In this document: positions 1 to 6,381 of the stretch, one piece after another
Numbering within the stretch: position 1 is the stretch's first letter
Layout of the letters: the number at the start of each line of letters is the position of its first letter
Assembly: GCA_003485325.1 (NCBI GenBank)
Contig: DMZI01000028.1
Span: forward strand, 1 to 12,097
From: Desulfotomaculum sp.
GTDB taxonomy: Bacteria > Bacillota > Desulfotomaculia > Desulfotomaculales > Nap2-2B
Length of the DNA stretch: 12,097 bases
Direction: 5' to 3'
Translations under genes and position numbers: made by a program
Notes under the pieces: model-generated
Told to the model about the DNA's origin: nothing
Databases searched by the model: none
What the model saw: the letters and a program-made list of their open reading frames with translations, nothing else

Positions 1-8
1 GTTATTAA

Positions 9-757
9 TCAGTGTTTCCCTAAAAGAATTACGGCGTAATCCTTTTTACCTTCCGGTGTCTTTCGGTCTATGACCGCAAGAATTCGCTTGATTTCGTCAA
101 CACTATAGGTGGAAGGAAGGTGTTCGTGTTTATCGTTTCTGACGACCTTCAGATTCACAGACAAGTCTTTTTCCAGCATCCCCGCGATTTCAGGGCATTT
201 AAAAAAGTCCCTAAGCGTTATGATGATACCGCTTTTCGTTGAGGTGCTGAAATGGCTCTTGGATTCAAGATATTTCAGGATGGTTGCTTGGCTTAATTCA
301 GAGATGTTGCTAATCTGTTCTTCTTCAGCGAAAAACAGAAAATCCCTGATAATCTGCTGCTTCAACGAAATACTCCCTTGCTTCAGCGTTTTCCTGCTAA
401 GCCAGGCGGTATAGCTGTCATATACCGCCGCAAAAGATTTGGTTTGAAATTGTCTTACCAGTTCGTATGTTCGGTGCGTAATCCACAAATCTTTGGTGAA
501 TAAATCGTACAGGCAAAGGAGTATTCGGGCGTAATATTTCTCCCGATCCACTGTCGGGTGAAAAATGTCTTCTATACCATACTAGAATTGTATTCACCAG
601 TGCATACTGTTATGCCTTTGCTGTCAGCATACTTAAGAAGTTGATGCCAAACTCCGATGTAACTTTCAACAGTCTTTTTAGCGTACCCCTTTTCTTTTAT
701 TAATTTCCTTGCGGTTTCTACTTGCTCCGGCAAATGGGCCGGAATTGCTGCGTACAT
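9..757 (-). pseudogene. Tyrosine recombinase (phage integrase family), frameshifted and truncated
   Basis: This is the remains of a site-specific tyrosine recombinase, the enzyme class that cuts and rejoins DNA for integrases and some transposons. The first piece (757 to 572) starts at an ATG with a perfect AAGGAGG at 765-771. It reads like an N-terminal SAM-like DNA-binding segment (TARKLIKEKGYAKKTVESYI). It then runs into a TAG at 572-574. The second piece continues in another frame from about 590, ending KKDYAVILLGKH at a TGA (9-11). In this family the next residues should be T-G-L-R with the first catalytic arginine, so the catalytic domain is missing or shifted. The bases between the pieces also look short of family length. 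The second piece has no good ribosome binding site of its own. The 3' part may continue outside the window, so I cannot tell whether a further frameshift or a deletion ended it. Confidence 0.75.
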
Positions 758-765
758 AATGTAAC

Positions 766-790
766 CTCCTTGAAATTGAATTCAAAGGAG
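766..790 (-). promoter_or_regulatory. Leader hairpin masking the recombinase ribosome binding site
   Basis: Read on the minus strand, CTCCTTTGAA (790-781) pairs with TTCAAGGAG (774-766) in nine base pairs with one bulged T and a six-base loop. The 3' arm contains most of the AAGGAGG that serves the recombinase ATG at 755-757. A TATAAT sits just upstream at 796-791, although I see no good -35. A transcript starting from it would begin inside the 5' arm and could not fold the hairpin. Read-through transcripts from outside could fold it. This resembles the way some transposase genes are protected from outside transcription. The pairing is seen; the function is inferred. Confidence 0.45.
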
Positions 791-897
791 ATTATACATT
801 ATGATAAGTCGTTTGGACTGTTTTGAACTATATACGCCTGTTTGGGAGTGAACTTTAGATAATGTAAAACTTTCGATAAGCGATAAACCACGGGGGT

Positions 898-916
898 ATG
901 GGGGCAGAGCCCCCAT
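898..916. repeat. Perfect 8-bp GC-rich hairpin
   Basis: ATGGGGGC at 898-905 and GCCCCCAT at 909-916 form a perfect stem around the loop AGA. There is no T run on either side, so it is not a standard terminator. It lies in the untranslated stretch between the IS110 fragment and the recombinase start, and may mark an end of the element that carried the recombinase. Confidence 0.5.
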
Positions 917-1008
917 GTTTAGCAATACCAGGTTGGACAGATTAAACGAGCAAAACTGACTGTCAAAGATTTTGGACAACTTACGGATAAATAAATTAAA
1001 CAACGACA

Positions 1009-1302
1009 CATTAGTTTTTGATGGCGCCCCATTAAACCTTTTAGTGCCTGACGTAATTCCGGATTCTTTTTCTTAAGGCTGCGCCGGGCCAACTCGGACA
1101 GGGTTACGGAGTCTTCCTCACCGTTAATCATCGCTACAATCATATCACGGCCTGATTTGCCCAATATGTCTTTGGCCACAGAAGATAGCTTGATGTTGGA
1201 TCCTTCAAAAACCTTTTGAATGCGGTTGGCTTCCCTCGCTCGCTCCTCAATAAGGCTCCGGCGATAGCGGATGATTTCCTGCAGTTCCCTTTGATCACGG
1301 AG
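1009..1302 (-). pseudogene. IS110-family transposase, internal fragment
   Basis: The minus strand reads continuously from about P-L-R-D-Q-R-E-L-Q-E (1305) through RYRRSLIEERAREANRIQKV and EGSNIKLSSVAKDILGKSGR to RHQKLM (1009). This is the central region of IS110-family transposases, between the N-terminal DEDD catalytic part and the C-terminal transposase_20 part. There is no start codon with a ribosome binding site, and both ends stop abruptly. Upstream the frame reaches a TAA at 1324-1326. Downstream, after position 1009, the reading no longer resembles a transposase and stops at 919-921. Neither the catalytic N-terminus nor the C-terminal domain is present. IS110 elements move through a DEDD enzyme and lack ordinary terminal inverted repeats, so no element ends can be called. 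The family is clear by motif; the exact limits are approximate. Confidence 0.7.
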
Positions 1303-1693
1303 TGGTACCGGTAGAGCAAATATTTAAACAGGCTCCATGACTAGTGGCCAGACTCGATTACTTCTATTCTTAGCGTGAACAGGTTCTTTAATTTACCGGC
1401 GATGACAGTGGTTTTATGGGGAACCTCGCTGAACGATATGTTCCCGCCCCGAACAAAAGCTTCAGACTTACGGCGGGGCAATACGATTTGCCCCTGTTGC
1501 TCTAGCTTAAGCAAAAGATCCCACAGGCCATATCTTTCATCTGGCCTGTGGGGGAGCGCCATTTCCATAACAGGCAGAGTTCCCTTGACAGCCTGCTGCG
1601 GCTCCATAGAGGGTTGCCGGCGATCAACTGCCTGACTGCCTGTATATGATATTCGGTTATTTCCGTTACCTTGAATTCAGCCTCTGTTTTCAT
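1298..1693 (-). pseudogene. DUF4338 (DruA-family) protein, N-terminal part, frameshifted
   Basis: The minus strand from ATG 1693 reads a DruA/DUF4338 N-terminus: AVRQLIAGNPLWSRSRLSRE, then W-K-W and GQMKDMAC. The frame is then lost, and a second frame carries on with LWDLLLKLEQQGQIVLPRRK, followed by PHKTTVIAGKLKNLFTLRIE. One extra G in the CCC run at 1520-1522 would restore the frame, so a one-base deletion there is the simplest cause. A TAG at 1341-1343 interrupts the second frame, after which S-L-F-K-Y-L-L-Y-R-Y-H still matches the family. At about 1300 the sequence switches to the IS110 fragment, and the C-terminal half is absent. DUF4338 is the family of DruA in the Druantia anti-phage system, but most members occur as multicopy, transposon-like genes. 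No other Druantia gene is here. No clear ribosome binding site was found. Confidence 0.65.
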
Positions 1694-1874
1694 GCTTTCA
1701 TCTTACATGATTTAGAGAGCTGAAAATCCAGTACTATTTTACTATTGAGATCCTGTTCAAGAGAAAAATTTTGCATACCTGAGTAGTTACTTTTCATTAA
1801 ACAATTTTCGCTAAATATTTTTAAATTTTGCAATCACGCAGACTAAAACACCGATTAGAAGGCTTTTTCTTGCC

Positions 1875-1903
1875 TGGACAAATTATCCTCCTTACCATAA
1901 AAT
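1875..1903 (+). promoter_or_regulatory. Candidate sigma-A promoter for dnaD
   Basis: TGGACA (1875-1880) and TAAAAT (1898-1903) are separated by exactly 17 bases. The predicted start is near 1910, about 15 bases before the dnaD ATG. The rest of 1694-1924 is AT-rich spacer in which I see no gene. Confidence 0.4.
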
Positions 1904-1924
1904 ATCTACGTGGGGGGGTATTAA

Positions 1925-2737
1925 ATGATCGTTGGGAGTAGAAAGACTTTAAAAAAATACCGGGGTGGCAATATTACTGCGACATTTGGCACTGACTTAA
2001 TGCTGCAGGGAGTAACCAGCATACCTAACCTGCTTCTGAAATATTACACCGGAATGGGCATAACAGATGAAGAGATGATGCTGATTCTACAAATTCTACG
2101 TTTGCGCATGGAAGAAAGAATCCTTTACCCCGCCCCTGAGCTGCTGGCTGAATACCTGGGCGGGGGAATTGCCCGTGTTGAGCGTGATCTGACCAGCCTG
2201 CTGGAAAAAGAAATCCTTACTGTCACACAGTATTACGATGAATCCCAGAGCTGCATTTTGAGCGGATATGATTTTGAACCACTATTTGAAAAGCTTTCGG
2301 AAGTCTGGGCTTGTATGAAAGTAAAAGAAATAGAAAAAACCCGCCTTTTACTTGAAGAACAATCCAGTTTCAAGCAGGTATCAAACGAAAACTTCGCTAA
2401 TCTGGTAAGGAATTTCGAACAGGAATTCGGAAGGCCTCTATCGCCCATGGAAGTTGAGCAGATCAGGCACTGGCTTGAGGAAGTTGACTATTATATTGTC
2501 CTTAATGCCCTGCGCAGGGCGGTTTTACTTGGAAAACATAATTTTAAATATATAGATACAATTCTTTTGCAATGGAGCAAGAATAATCTCCGCACGGTTG
2601 AAGCAATCGAGGAGTATGAACAACGCTTTCAGAATAAACGTATCAGAAATTCCCTTCCCGCAGCAAGAAACGGTAATAAAAAAAGGGATACAGCCGAACA
2701 AAAAAAAGCAATCATTAAAACTTTGTACATGAATTAG
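1925..2737 (+). CDS. dnaD: DnaD-family primosome protein
   Basis: DnaD proteins help load the replicative helicase onto DNA at origins and restarted forks in Firmicutes. Residues about 25-120 match the DnaD N-terminal winged-helix domain, with the signature GVTSIPNLLLKYY at 29-41. Residues about 160-235 match the C-terminal DnaD/DnaB (DDBH2) domain, including the YxxxIxxxW DNA-binding motif at Y209, I213 and W217. A lysine/arginine-rich tail follows. At 270 residues it is somewhat longer than the B. subtilis protein (about 230). The chosen ATG is preceded by a run of seven G at 1912-1918, a weak, non-standard ribosome binding site. The ATG at residue 26 is an alternative start that would keep both domains. 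The DnaC/DnaI-like gene follows 44 bases downstream, which supports a shared role in helicase loading. Confidence 0.9.
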   Translation: MIVGSRKTLKKYRGGNITATFGTDLMLQGVTSIPNLLLKYYTGMGITDEEMMLILQILRLRMEERILYPAPELLAEYLGGGIARVERDLTSLLEKEILTVTQYYDESQSCILSGYDFEPLFEKLSEVWACMKVKEIEKTRLLLEEQSSFKQVSNENFANLVRNFEQEFGRPLSPMEVEQIRHWLEEVDYYIVLNALRRAVLLGKHNFKYIDTILLQWSKNNLRTVEAIEEYEQRFQNKRIRNSLPAARNGNKKRDTAEQKKAIIKTLYMN

Positions 2738-2781
2738 TTTATCTCTTTAGTCTACTTAAGGCGAGAAAGGGAGCAAGATGT

Positions 2782-3507
2782 TTGGAATTCTGTAAGCTTT
2801 GTCATGATCGGGGCGTAATAATCAGCAACGATATTGCTGTACCGTGCACTTGCGGCCCCCAAAGGGCCCTTTCAAGGCGTCTTAAAGAATCGGGCCTGCC
2901 AAAAATTTTATATACCTGTACTTTTGAAAGTTTTGATTTTAGTTATTACCAAATAAAAGAATCAGTTAAAGGCTTCAATTATTTTGATACTGCCAAACGA
3001 ACTTACCAGGCCGCTTTAGATTTTGTCACTGAATTTAAAAAAAGCAGCAACTGTGACGGATTATTTATTTCGGGGCCGGTCGGAAGCGGAAAAACTTTTT
3101 TGGCCTGCTGTATTGCTAATGCTTTGCTTGCAGAAGGCTTCCTGGTTCTTTTTGTAATTGTGCCGGATCTCCTTGATCACATCCGGTTCACCTATAACCC
3201 AAACTCCGGATCAGACCTCACAGAACAAGACCTTCTGGAAACCGCCAGACAGGTCCCTCTTCTGATTCTGGACGACCTTGGTTCTCACAATTATACAGAA
3301 TGGGTCCGCAATAAGATTTATTCAATTCTTAATCACCGTCTGAATTACTGCCTGCCGACAATAATCACCACCAATATCAACCTTGAAGACCTCGATGAGT
3401 TCCTGGGCGAAAGGACAACTTCCCGTATCTACCAGATGTGCCGTCCGTACAGACTGATGGTCAGTGTTGATATCAGAGTTGCCCAGCGTAAAAAGAATCA
3501 AAAATAA
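2782..3507 (+). CDS. DnaC/DnaI-like helicase loader ATPase
   Basis: This is an AAA+ ATPase of the DnaC/DnaI family, expected to bind the replicative helicase and open or deliver it during primosome assembly. Near the N-terminus, C4, C7, C22 and C24 form a likely zinc site (CxxC...CxC) as in DnaI. The Walker A motif GPVGSGKT is at 98-105 and the Walker B motif LLILDD at 160-165. The sensor-1 segment TIITTN and the arginine segment ERTTSRIYQMC follow near the C-terminus. The start is TTG at 2782, placed 8 bases after a GGGAG. The ATG at 2778 is in another frame and stops after five codons. IstB, the transposition helper ATPase, is related, but the N-terminal cysteines and the dnaD neighbour favour a replication loader. 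The pair probably forms one operon. Confidence 0.85.
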   Translation: MEFCKLCHDRGVIISNDIAVPCTCGPQRALSRRLKESGLPKILYTCTFESFDFSYYQIKESVKGFNYFDTAKRTYQAALDFVTEFKKSSNCDGLFISGPVGSGKTFLACCIANALLAEGFLVLFVIVPDLLDHIRFTYNPNSGSDLTEQDLLETARQVPLLILDDLGSHNYTEWVRNKIYSILNHRLNYCLPTIITTNINLEDLDEFLGERTTSRIYQMCRPYRLMVSVDIRVAQRKKNQK

Positions 3508-3592
3508 TCAAGAATCGATTATAAGAAGAGTGACTACCCCCCGTCCCCCCGTCCTCTCACATCACCGTATGGACCTGCCGGATTAATTTTAT

Positions 3593-3633
3593 AAACCCTT
3601 GTTCTCGCCAGAAGACGCGGCCGAGGGTTTTTT
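3593..3633 (+). terminator. Candidate terminator after the dnaD-dnaC pair
   Basis: AAACCCT (3593-3599) pairs with AGGGTTT (3624-3630), and a run of six T covers 3628-3633. A short GCC/GGC helix (3607-3609 with 3619-3621) can form within the 24-base loop. The outer stem is only 7 bp with 3 GC pairs, so strength is uncertain. It lies 85 bases beyond the loader stop codon. Confidence 0.45.
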
Positions 3634-3641
3634 AAATACGT

Positions 3642-3652
3642 GGACTGTTCTT
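3642..3652 (+). repeat. 11-base motif shared with 11931-11941
   Basis: GGACTGTTCTT occurs here on the plus strand and as its exact reverse complement AAGAACAGTCC at 11931-11941, both in intergenic DNA. A related GGACTGTTTT is at 815-824. It may be a trace of a dispersed repeat; an 11-base match is weak evidence. Confidence 0.25.
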
Positions 3653-3731
3653 GAGTATTTTTGGTTTTTCATTCGTTTTTTTATTTTCCAAAAACATTTT
3701 TAAAATAAAAAGAAGGAATTTTAGGAAACAG

Positions 3732-3738
3732 TGTCGAA
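3732..3738 (+). promoter_or_regulatory. Candidate 0A box (Spo0A binding site)
   Basis: TGTCGAA is a perfect match to the Spo0A binding consensus. It lies about 60 bases before the start codon of the LysM hydrolase, a position suited to repression or activation near the promoter. I could not define a convincing -35/-10 pair in the AT-rich surroundings (3653-3725). A seven-base match can arise by chance. Confidence 0.35.
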
Positions 3739-3796
3739 AAACCTGATCGTTTGCATAAAGTTGGTAGTAAGAAATATCCATTTCGGAGGCGCCTAG

Positions 3797-4738
3797 ATGG
3801 AACGTTTTAATAACGACACACCTTGCGGCAAGAAGTTATTTCTTAGATTTATAACTGCTGTCTTTATGGTATTTTTTCTATTTATTTCGTTTACCCTGAC
3901 CGCAAGCGCTGCGACATACGTAGTAAAAAAGGGGGACACTCTATATTGGATCAGCCGCCACTACAGCGTTTCAGTTAAAAATATTCAGCAAGCCAACGGT
4001 TTAAAAAACGACCTCATTTATCCTGGACAAAAGTTACTTATACCTGCAGGAACACAAACCACCAGTAATCCAAACTACAGGTCTGCTACAGCACAAGCGC
4101 AACAGCAAAACCTCTCTTCCCGCGGTTCGATAAATGCAAGCGCTGCGACACACGTAGTAAAAAAGGGGGACACTCTATATTGGATCAGCCGCCACTACAG
4201 CGTTTCAGTTAAAAATATTCAGCAAGCCAACGGTTTAAAAAACGACCTCATTTATCCTGGACAAAAGTTACTTATACCTGCAGGAACACAAACCACCAGT
4301 AATCCAAACTACAGGTCTGCTACAGCACAAGCGCAACAGCAAAACCTCTCTTCCCGCGGTTCGATAAATGAGGTGGGAGACAATATTTCTTCAATAGCGA
4401 CCTCTCTTCTGGGAAGTCCTTATTCTTACGGCAGTTCCGGGCCAAATTCATTTGATTGTTCAGGATTTACATCCTATGTTTTTAATAAAGTTGGTATAAG
4501 TCTGCCGCACAACGCCGCAGCCCAGGCTTCTTTGGGAACACATGTCGAAAAAATAGATTTGCAGCCGTTTGATCTAGTGTTTTTCAGCTATTACGGCAGC
4601 AAGGGGATTAATCATGTTGGTATTTACTTTGGGGAAGGCAAGTTCATTCATGCCTCAACCAATAAAGGTGTAGGGTATAATTCACTTAATGACGCTTACT
4701 ATCTGTCTAATTACCGCGGCGCAAGACGAATCCTCTAA
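3797..4738 (+). CDS. Secreted LysM-LysM-NlpC/P60 peptidoglycan hydrolase
   Basis: This is predicted to be exported, bind peptidoglycan through its LysM domains and cut peptide stem bonds with an NlpC/P60 cysteine peptidase. Residues 13-38 form a signal peptide (KK, a hydrophobic stretch, cleavage after ASA at 36-38). The two LysM domains span about 41-84 and 119-162, each followed by a Gln/Ser/Asn-rich linker. The NlpC/P60 domain covers about 195-313. Its catalytic residues are Cys221 in DCSGF, His273 in NHVGIY and probably His285 in FIHAS. The start has GGAGG at 3785-3789, seven bases before the ATG. The LysM-plus-linker units are an almost perfect tandem duplication (see repeat). The gene converges with gpsA, with 5 bases between the stop codons and no hairpin there. 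Likely roles are wall turnover, division or sporulation/germination; which one is not shown. Confidence 0.93.
   Translation: MERFNNDTPCGKKLFLRFITAVFMVFFLFISFTLTASAATYVVKKGDTLYWISRHYSVSVKNIQQANGLKNDLIYPGQKLLIPAGTQTTSNPNYRSATAQAQQQNLSSRGSINASAATHVVKKGDTLYWISRHYSVSVKNIQQANGLKNDLIYPGQKLLIPAGTQTTSNPNYRSATAQAQQQNLSSRGSINEVGDNISSIATSLLGSPYSYGSSGPNSFDCSGFTSYVFNKVGISLPHNAAAQASLGTHVEKIDLQPFDLVFFSYYGSKGINHVGIYFGEGKFIHASTNKGVGYNSLNDAYYLSNYRGARRIL
3902..4369 (+). repeat. Tandem 234-bp duplication of LysM domain and linker
   Basis: Copy 1 (3902-4135) and copy 2 (4136-4369) match base for base by eye except T3917 versus C4151, which changes Tyr41 to His119. Each copy is exactly 78 codons, so the frame is kept. 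The copied unit begins at the A-S-A of the signal peptide cleavage site, so a second A-S-A lies at residues 114-116 between the domains. Near identity, including silent positions, indicates a very recent event. Confidence 0.97.
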
Positions 4739-4743
4739 TTTTT

Positions 4744-5760
4744 TTAACCCAAATTGCTCTCCAGTTCATTTCTACGATCCCTGTTCATTAAATTAATTAC
4801 TGCCTCACGTGGCGAAAGGTCATCGTATAAAACAAGATAAATTTGTTCTGTGATCGGCATTTCCACTCCATGCAAATCTGCCAGGCGGCGGGCGGCGCTT
4901 GTTGTACGCACTCCCTCCACTACCATTTTTACTATAGCAAGGGCCTCCTGAAGCGACTTACCCTTCCCAATCTCTATGCCTGCCCTGCGGTTACGGCTGT
5001 GCCTGCTTGTACAGGTAACAATCAGGTCGCCAACACCGGCAAGCCCTGCAAAGGTAGAAGGATTTGCCCCCATGGTTACCCCGAGCCGGGTAATTTCAGC
5101 CAAACCCCTGGTCATCAGCGCCGCGGTTGTATTGTCACCGTAACCCAAACCTTCTGAGATGCCCGTACCCAAGGCTATAATATTCTTCAGCGCTCCTCCC
5201 AGTTCAACTCCCCTCACATCCGAACTGGTATAAACCCTGAAATTTTCCGTCATAAAAAGATCCTGGGCCGCTGCGGCATATTCTTCAGAATATCCCGCAC
5301 AAACAACTGCTGTAGGAATACCCCTGCTTACCTCCTCGGCGTGGCTAGGACCGGACAGGACCACATATTCAAATTTCCCTGGTCCGGCTTCCTGGTAGAA
5401 AACTTCCGACAAACGCAGTAAAGTGTCTAACTCAAGCCCTTTGGCGCCGTTTATAATAGCTGATCCAGCCGGTAGATGAGGCAAAGCTTCCCGCAAAACG
5501 TCCCGAAAAGCGAAAGAAGGCACGCTAAAAACAACGTAACCTGCCCCTGAAAGAACTTCCTCCATATTGTCTGTAAATTTTATTTCCCCGGAAAGATTAA
5601 CTCCTGGCAGGTATCGCATATTTTCCCGTTTATTATTAATTTCTTCAGCTAATTGAGCTCTTCTTGACCAGACCGCTACCCGCAGTCCCTTGTTTGCTAA
5701 AAGGACCGCCAGGGCCGTAGCCCAACTTCCTGCGCCAAGAATTGCAACTTTTCTGCACAT
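4744..5760 (-). CDS. gpsA: Glycerol-3-phosphate dehydrogenase [NAD(P)+]
   Basis: GpsA is a cytoplasmic enzyme that reduces dihydroxyacetone phosphate to sn-glycerol-3-phosphate, the backbone precursor of membrane phospholipids. The N-terminal Rossmann fold has the nucleotide loop GAGSWATALA (residues 9-18). Conserved N-G-A-K (104-107) and SGPSHAEEV (136-144) follow. The probable catalytic lysine is K192 in ALKNIIALG. The substrate-binding and C-terminal helical region has GVGDLIVTCTS and S-R-N-R-R-A-G at about 242-261. The 338-residue length is normal. The ATG has AAAGGTGA six bases upstream (5767-5774). It is the last gene of the minus-strand operon, 42 bases after plsY, whose enzyme uses its product. 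No terminator hairpin is visible after its stop. Confidence 0.97.
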   Translation of the reverse strand: MCRKVAILGAGSWATALAVLLANKGLRVAVWSRRAQLAEEINNKRENMRYLPGVNLSGEIKFTDNMEEVLSGAGYVVFSVPSFAFRDVLREALPHLPAGSAIINGAKGLELDTLLRLSEVFYQEAGPGKFEYVVLSGPSHAEEVSRGIPTAVVCAGYSEEYAAAAQDLFMTENFRVYTSSDVRGVELGGALKNIIALGTGISEGLGYGDNTTAALMTRGLAEITRLGVTMGANPSTFAGLAGVGDLIVTCTSRHSRNRRAGIEIGKGKSLQEALAIVKMVVEGVRTTSAARRLADLHGVEMPITEQIYLVLYDDLSPREAVINLMNRDRRNELESNLG

Positions 5761-5802
5761 AAAGAATCACCTTTCGTTAACTCATCTATTTTATCCGGAC
5801 GA

Positions 5803-6381
5803 TTACCGCCCTATTTTTGTCTCCGTGCCCGAAAGCAGCCTTTTTATATTGGGAAGGTGCTTAAAAATTGCAATCCCGGCAGCAATAACCGAAAAAATTA
5901 CTTTCTCCCATGGACGTGAAAAGGCCAGCATAAAAACAGGCAGCGAAATCATTGCCAAAATTGATCCCAGCGAGACAAACCTGAACAAAGCAACTATAAC
6001 CAGCCAGATCAATGCCGCCAGGCCAGTGATCAAAGGGTCAAGAGCCAGGAATACGCCAAGTGCGGTGGCAATTATTTTCCCACCCTTAAAACGCAAAAAC
6101 ACAGGCCAGGAGTTCCCCGCCAAGGATGCCATTGCCGTAAGATACTGAACATCTCCCCCTGCAAAATAACGGCCCAGTAATACACAGACAACTCCTTTAA
6201 GGGCATCCAGAATAAGGACCAGCAGGCCCGATAAAAGCCCCATATTGCGCCAAACATTTGTTGCCCCTATATTCCCGCTGCCCTGTTTCCTGATGTCAAC
6301 CCCTTTTACACGGGCAAGCAAAAATCCGAAAGGAATTGAGCCAATCAGATAACTGATCATTACTAACAAAGATATTTTCAA
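5803..6381 (-). CDS. plsY: Acyl-phosphate:glycerol-3-phosphate acyltransferase
   Basis: PlsY is a membrane enzyme that transfers an acyl chain from acyl-phosphate to glycerol-3-phosphate, the first step of phosphatidic acid synthesis. The 192-residue hydrophobic protein has several membrane segments. The first cytoplasm-facing motif is visible as GSIPFG (14-19) and GSGNIGATN (34-42). The C-terminal motif has H175, N178 and E187 (HLPNIKRLLSGTE). Motif 2 is unusual: the family normally has F-x-G-G-K-G-V-A-T, but here it reads FKGGKIIAT (98-106), and the preceding conserved G-H is G-N (89-90). The start is TTG, with AAAGGAGA about six bases upstream. It overlaps the der stop codon by four bases (TTGA), suggesting translational coupling. 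An alternative ATG is at residue 8. Confidence 0.93.
   Translation of the reverse strand: MKISLLVMISYLIGSIPFGFLLARVKGVDIRKQGSGNIGATNVWRNMGLLSGLLVLILDALKGVVCVLLGRYFAGGDVQYLTAMASLAGNSWPVFLRFKGGKIIATALGVFLALDPLITGLAALIWLVIVALFRFVSLGSILAMISLPVFMLAFSRPWEKVIFSVIAAGIAIFKHLPNIKRLLSGTETKIGR

Noticed and set aside
1298..1693. A Druantia anti-phage defence system based on the DruA-like sequence.
   Set aside because: Only a broken N-terminal piece is present. No druB-E or helicase-type partner is in the window, and the surroundings are transposon remnants.
3658..3694. TTTTTGG/CCAAAAA hairpin as a second terminator or leader element before the LysM gene.
   Set aside because: The stem is almost all A-T, the 23-base loop is long, and such pairings are expected by chance in this AT-rich stretch.
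3640..3796. A c-di-AMP (ydaO-type) riboswitch, often found before wall hydrolases.
   Set aside because: None of the conserved core segments of that riboswitch can be found in this 157-base leader.
3902..4369. Direct repeats suggestive of a CRISPR array.
   Set aside because: There are only two 234-bp units with no spacers, and they encode LysM domains in frame.
4736..4750. A shared terminator between the convergent LysM and gpsA genes.
   Set aside because: There is a T run but no inverted repeat within or around the five-base gap.
5690..6148. A plus-strand open frame of 152 codons opposite gpsA and plsY.
   Set aside because: It is antisense to two well-recognised genes, has no ribosome binding site and resembles no protein.
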